A DNA stretch of 64,000 bases. Source: Bacteroides propionicigenes. GTDB taxonomy: Bacteria > Bacteroidota > Bacteroidia > Bacteroidales > Bacteroidaceae. The stretch is from NCBI RefSeq assembly GCF_018390535.1, contig NZ_JAHBBW010000002.1, positions 496,001-560,000 on the forward strand. The letters are read 5' to 3'. Each line of letters starts with the position of its first letter. Within the stretch, counting starts at the first letter, position 1. This document shows, in pieces, positions 61,409 through 64,000 of the stretch. Under the pieces are notes generated by a model. The model searched no databases, was not told the origin of the DNA, and saw only the letters and a program-made list of their open reading frames with translations. The position numbers and the translations under genes are program-made.

Positions 61409-62329
61409 TCAATAGATGCGCACATACTGTACTTCCCCGTCAAGCAGTTCAACATAGCGGTTGTCGGAAAAGCGCAATGTCTCCAGAGTCCTGCCTTCCT
61501 TCTTGACTTCCGATTTGTGGTATGGTTCGCCCCACGCGGCGATGACCATTTCCCTCGTCATGCCGGTATCGACCTTGCGGAAGGCAATCAGCTTCCCGTA
61601 TTTCTCGCCGTACCGTTTTTCCAGCTGGCCGATACGTGCCGTGCTTACAAACTCGTACACCTCGTCACCGCCTATAGGAAATGCTTCCACACGGACACCG
61701 TCAGCACCTTCCATCAGCAGAAACGCCCCGTCACTGTTCATCTTCAGGCCGATGTCCACACAACGGTACTCCGCACCTTCAGCCGGGGTGATTACCTGAC
61801 CGTCCTCGGTCTCGACGGCCTTGGCAAGTGACAGGAATGTCTGTCCGACAAAGCGTTTCAGTTTCTCATAATACCCTATACAGGTCATGCTCAGCGGATA
61901 CCTGAATGGGTTGTAATACATCTCATCACCGCTTTCTTTTTCACGGAGCAGCAGGCAGCATCCAGCCGACAGGTAGTCTGTCTTTGTCCAGACCTTCACT
62001 ACCTCGTAATATTTCCCCACTACCTCTTTAGAAGGGGTGGTACTGATGTTGACCGCCTTGTACACCGTTCGGTCATCCCCGGTAAGGAAATTGACCGTGT
62101 AGAAAGCATCCCAGTAGCCGTTCCTGTCATTTTTTACCCCATGCATGTACAGGGTCTGTCCCGGAAGGGAAGTGAAACTCCGCTTCTCCACGTTCGTCAG
62201 GCTGTCATAGGGGTGGGCATTTGTCACCGTGTACTCTTTCAGTCCATCGTTCTTGGGAACGATGTTAAGCTGTGCATGGGCATACATCACCGTGCACAGG
62301 AAGAAGGTTATAATTGGAATTGTTTTCAT
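61409..62329 (-). CDS. Exported protein of the array, function unknown
   Basis: A 306-residue protein with a signal peptide (MKTIPIITFFLCTVMYAHAQ; the ATG at 62329 chosen over 62335). Mature part is beta-rich; the C-terminal 'VDTGMTREMVIAAWGEPYHK' resembles the SmpA/BamE-like 'G.T...V...WG.P' motif. Likely periplasmic. Immunity role only inferred. The gap 61264-61408 holds nothing evident. Confidence 0.6.
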   Translation of the reverse strand: MKTIPIITFFLCTVMYAHAQLNIVPKNDGLKEYTVTNAHPYDSLTNVEKRSFTSLPGQTLYMHGVKNDRNGYWDAFYTVNFLTGDDRTVYKAVNISTTPSKEVVGKYYEVVKVWTKTDYLSAGCCLLLREKESGDEMYYNPFRYPLSMTCIGYYEKLKRFVGQTFLSLAKAVETEDGQVITPAEGAEYRCVDIGLKMNSDGAFLLMEGADGVRVEAFPIGGDEVYEFVSTARIGQLEKRYGEKYGKLIAFRKVDTGMTREMVIAAWGEPYHKSEVKKEGRTLETLRFSDNRYVELLDGEVQYVRIY

Positions 62330-62379
62330 ACTCAATCACTTTTTAAGTTTACAGGTGGCATCCGGGAAAGAGCACTCAG

Positions 62380-62646
62380 CTATTTGCCGGAAATAGAGAA
62401 CAGGTACAGAGACAGTCCTATCCCGACGGCAAGAATCACTCCCAGCCAGAACCGGAAAGTTTTCGGACCGAGCAGATTCATCCAGAAGTTACCTCCTGTA
62501 CTACCCGGACGGGAATACGTCCACTTCCAGCCACAGATGACACCGACAAGCCATATCAGAAGCAGGCCCGCCACGACCAGATAGCCGTAGCGGGGTTCCT
62601 GCTGTATCAGATTCGGAAAATCCTTTATTTTATCCAACCATTCCAT
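62380..62646 (-). CDS. Imm17-like two-helix immunity protein
   Basis: An 88-residue protein with two membrane helices ('GYLVVAGLLLIWLVGVICG' and 'FWLGVILAVGIGLSLYLF') and WKW between them. It parallels the gene at 46275 ('YG.L...GLL.LWL.G', WKW). The two copies lie about 16 kb apart in opposite orientation, on either side of the fimbrial block. Confidence 0.72.
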   Translation of the reverse strand: MEWLDKIKDFPNLIQQEPRYGYLVVAGLLLIWLVGVICGWKWTYSRPGSTGGNFWMNLLGPKTFRFWLGVILAVGIGLSLYLFSISGK

Positions 62647-62657
62647 ATCTCACCGGT

Positions 62658-63116
62658 TTATTTTTTCAAGAGCGCCGCAAATTCTTTAAGCTGTGGCAGT
62701 CCGTCAAAGAAATCAACGTCAAATTTGGCCGTTGAGCCGTTGGCGAGGGTGATTGTCAGAATACCATTGTCGTAATTGTAGTTTGAACTGGATATTTCCG
62801 ACAATGTAAAAGAACGCATCTCAACATTTCCTTTCACGATGACCGGGTATGTCACCTTATCGCCGTCAACCGTGATGATACAGCTTTTGGCAGCCAACTT
62901 GCGGGCCTTATGTATCTTCCGCCAGGCTCTGAACAGCATGTACAGTCCGACAAGGGCAAGGATGATGGCTGTTGGTAACGGTCCGAGGATGCGAAGTGTA
63001 CCGACTTTTATACCGAAAGGATAAACTACCGGTACTATTATCAGTCCGGCACCGACAAGGATTTCAGTCAGATTGTCCTTGATGGACGATTTGGAAGAAT
63101 AATTGAATGTAGCCAT
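62658..63116 (-). CDS. Two-span membrane protein with C-terminal PH-like domain
   Basis: A 152-residue protein with two spans in residues ~15-65 and a C-terminal beta domain ('CIITVDGDKVTYPVIVKGNV', 'GILTITLANGSTAKFDVDFF'), like small bacterial PH/YcxB-type proteins. It lies 11 bp before the Imm17-like gene, possibly as an operon. Function unknown. Confidence 0.6.
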   Translation of the reverse strand: MATFNYSSKSSIKDNLTEILVGAGLIIVPVVYPFGIKVGTLRILGPLPTAIILALVGLYMLFRAWRKIHKARKLAAKSCIITVDGDKVTYPVIVKGNVEMRSFTLSEISSSNYNYDNGILTITLANGSTAKFDVDFFDGLPQLKEFAALLKK

Positions 63117-63151
63117 ATTCGGATATTAGTGAAGTTATTCGTTCGGTGATA

Positions 63152-63805
63152 TTATTTTATGAAAAAGTACCAGATAAGCAGAGCCGCGGTGATGATTATG
63201 GACAGGACCGTCATGGCCGACCTGTATTTTTCGACAGCAGGCGATTCCTGCGGAGCTTCAAATTCCAGTATCGTAGGTGCTTGGCCTATCGCGCTATTAG
63301 GAATAGCCTCTATCTTGAACTCGTTGGGCTGTTTTTCAATGCCGATCAAGGCATAGGCACAATCAAGCTGATTGGCCTTTCTTGGCGAGAATACCGATTT
63401 GCTGAACAGGATGACGCCGTCATAATGATCGCTTATTTCCATTACCGAATCCATATCCCGTTGTCCTGTCAGTATATGACGGCCTGTATCAGGATCTACT
63501 ATGTAATAGTCATAGCCACAGGACTGTACGGAATCATAACGGATTTCACCGATTTCCAGCGTATCCACTTCAGCCTTGATGCTCTGAAGGGTGGCCTCGT
63601 CAATTTCAGTCCCTTTCAACGGGCAGGCATACAGGCAATAGCGGCTGTCTTCGTGCATCACGGTTCTGATGGGATAGAGGTTTACTACTTTGCGGTTTTC
63701 CAGTTTGAGGTATGTCTTAGACAATTTGCCGATTGCTTTCCCGTTATAACTGGCTGGAACAGCACCTCCTTCAAGAATGGCTGACAGATTTTTAAGTTCG
63801 CTCAT
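63152..63805 (-). CDS. Tail-anchored membrane protein of the array
   Basis: A 217-residue protein with a large cytoplasmic domain ('AVPASYNGKAIGKLSKTYLK', 'DSRYCLYACPLKGTEID') and a single C-terminal span ('AMTVLSIIITAALLIWYFFI'). No signal peptide. It follows the partial gene at the window end and precedes 62658. No family recognised. Confidence 0.6.
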   Translation of the reverse strand: MSELKNLSAILEGGAVPASYNGKAIGKLSKTYLKLENRKVVNLYPIRTVMHEDSRYCLYACPLKGTEIDEATLQSIKAEVDTLEIGEIRYDSVQSCGYDYYIVDPDTGRHILTGQRDMDSVMEISDHYDGVILFSKSVFSPRKANQLDCAYALIGIEKQPNEFKIEAIPNSAIGQAPTILEFEAPQESPAVEKYRSAMTVLSIIITAALLIWYFFIK

Positions 63806-63842
63806 GTTGTAATTCTTTTTATTCGTTTTCGATTATTGTTGA

Positions 63843-64000
63843 TTATTTGATTCCATTTTCTACAGTGAGACAGAAGTTCACCTCCCTGTACAGTTGTTCC
63901 AGCAGATGTTCGTCATCCAGCGACTTCCTGCCGGGACGTAAGAAACCGTCCGGAGTGTCGGATGCGTAGTAGAACATGTTCCCGTTGAAGGAGAGCATCA
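63843..64000 (-). CDS. 3' end of another array gene (continues outside window)
   Basis: The frame is open to the window edge and ends '...FNGNMFYYASDTPDGFLRP', 'GRKSLDDEHLLEQLYREVNF', 'CLTVENGIK', stop at 63843-63845. At least 51 residues visible. Same strand and spacing as the rest of the array. Product not recognised. Confidence 0.5.
   Translation of the reverse strand, partial: MLSFNGNMFYYASDTPDGFLRPGRKSLDDEHLLEQLYREVNFCLTVENGIK

Noticed and set aside
1..64000. tRNA, rRNA or CRISPR features
   Set aside because: No cloverleaf with intact T-arm, no rRNA-like stretch and no regularly spaced repeat array was seen; isolated GTTCGAA-like words lie inside protein genes.

Overview
The window is from a Bacteroidota genome, most likely order Bacteroidales. 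Evidence: TAnnTTTG-type promoter boxes, the surface vitamin B12 proteins BtuG and BtuH, fimbrillin with DUF5119 and DUF3575 partners, Bacteroidales-type integrases, and many outer-membrane lipoproteins with SxC/GC lipoboxes. No rRNA, tRNA or CRISPR array was seen.

Region 1 (1-44594) is a large tailed-phage genome, read as an integrated or decayed prophage; both the left end and the main capsid genes lie outside the window. Structural genes fill 1-2415 and 14489-26273: Ig-like and jelly-roll fibre proteins, a 1589-residue repetitive tail fibre, a LysM-like tail protein, a baseplate-J-like protein and a large distal fibre. The replication and recombination block fills 26555-42067: a gp32-like ssDNA-binding protein, an SbcD/SbcC (gp47/gp46) pair, a RuvC-like nuclease, a sigma factor, a DnaB-like helicase, a DnaG-like primase, a DnaE polymerase split into two genes, and a DnaQ-like exonuclease. 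A small terminase and a run of small membrane/coiled-coil proteins close it (42392-44170). A broken integrase marks the right end.

Region 2 (about 2421-14488) is the most striking part. A complete corrinoid-uptake operon runs antisense to the phage genes, between two phage fibre genes. It has its own promoter, cobalamin riboswitch and terminator, then BtuH-like, PKD-type and LRR-type surface lipoproteins, BtuG, a HUH-transposase-like protein whose expected catalytic tyrosine is His, the TonB receptor BtuB, and the BtuF-BtuC-BtuD importer. It looks like a nutrient-uptake cargo (moron) carried by a phage. The three promoter-proximal genes are visibly AT-richer than the btuG-btuD part, suggesting a composite origin.

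Region 3 (36094-41293): the phage DnaE gene is broken in the palm domain, just before the catalytic PDIDVD motif. A beta-class DNA methyltransferase and an HNH homing endonuclease lie between the halves. The N-half ends with a Hint/intein-like segment, so this resembles a fractured gene with a split or decayed intein.

Region 4 (44724-48200 and 55797-64000) is an array of small lipoproteins and membrane proteins resembling interbacterial-toxin immunity genes (two Imm17-like, DUF4261, MORN, YwqG-like, WG-repeat). With the intact tyrosine recombinase at 58556-59674 it resembles a recombinase-associated acquired interbacterial defence cluster. It is interrupted by Region 5 (48201-54470), which holds a ParA/ribbon-helix-helix pair and a fimbrial operon with its regulator, and by an IS256-family element (54471-55824) that truncates one lipoprotein gene.
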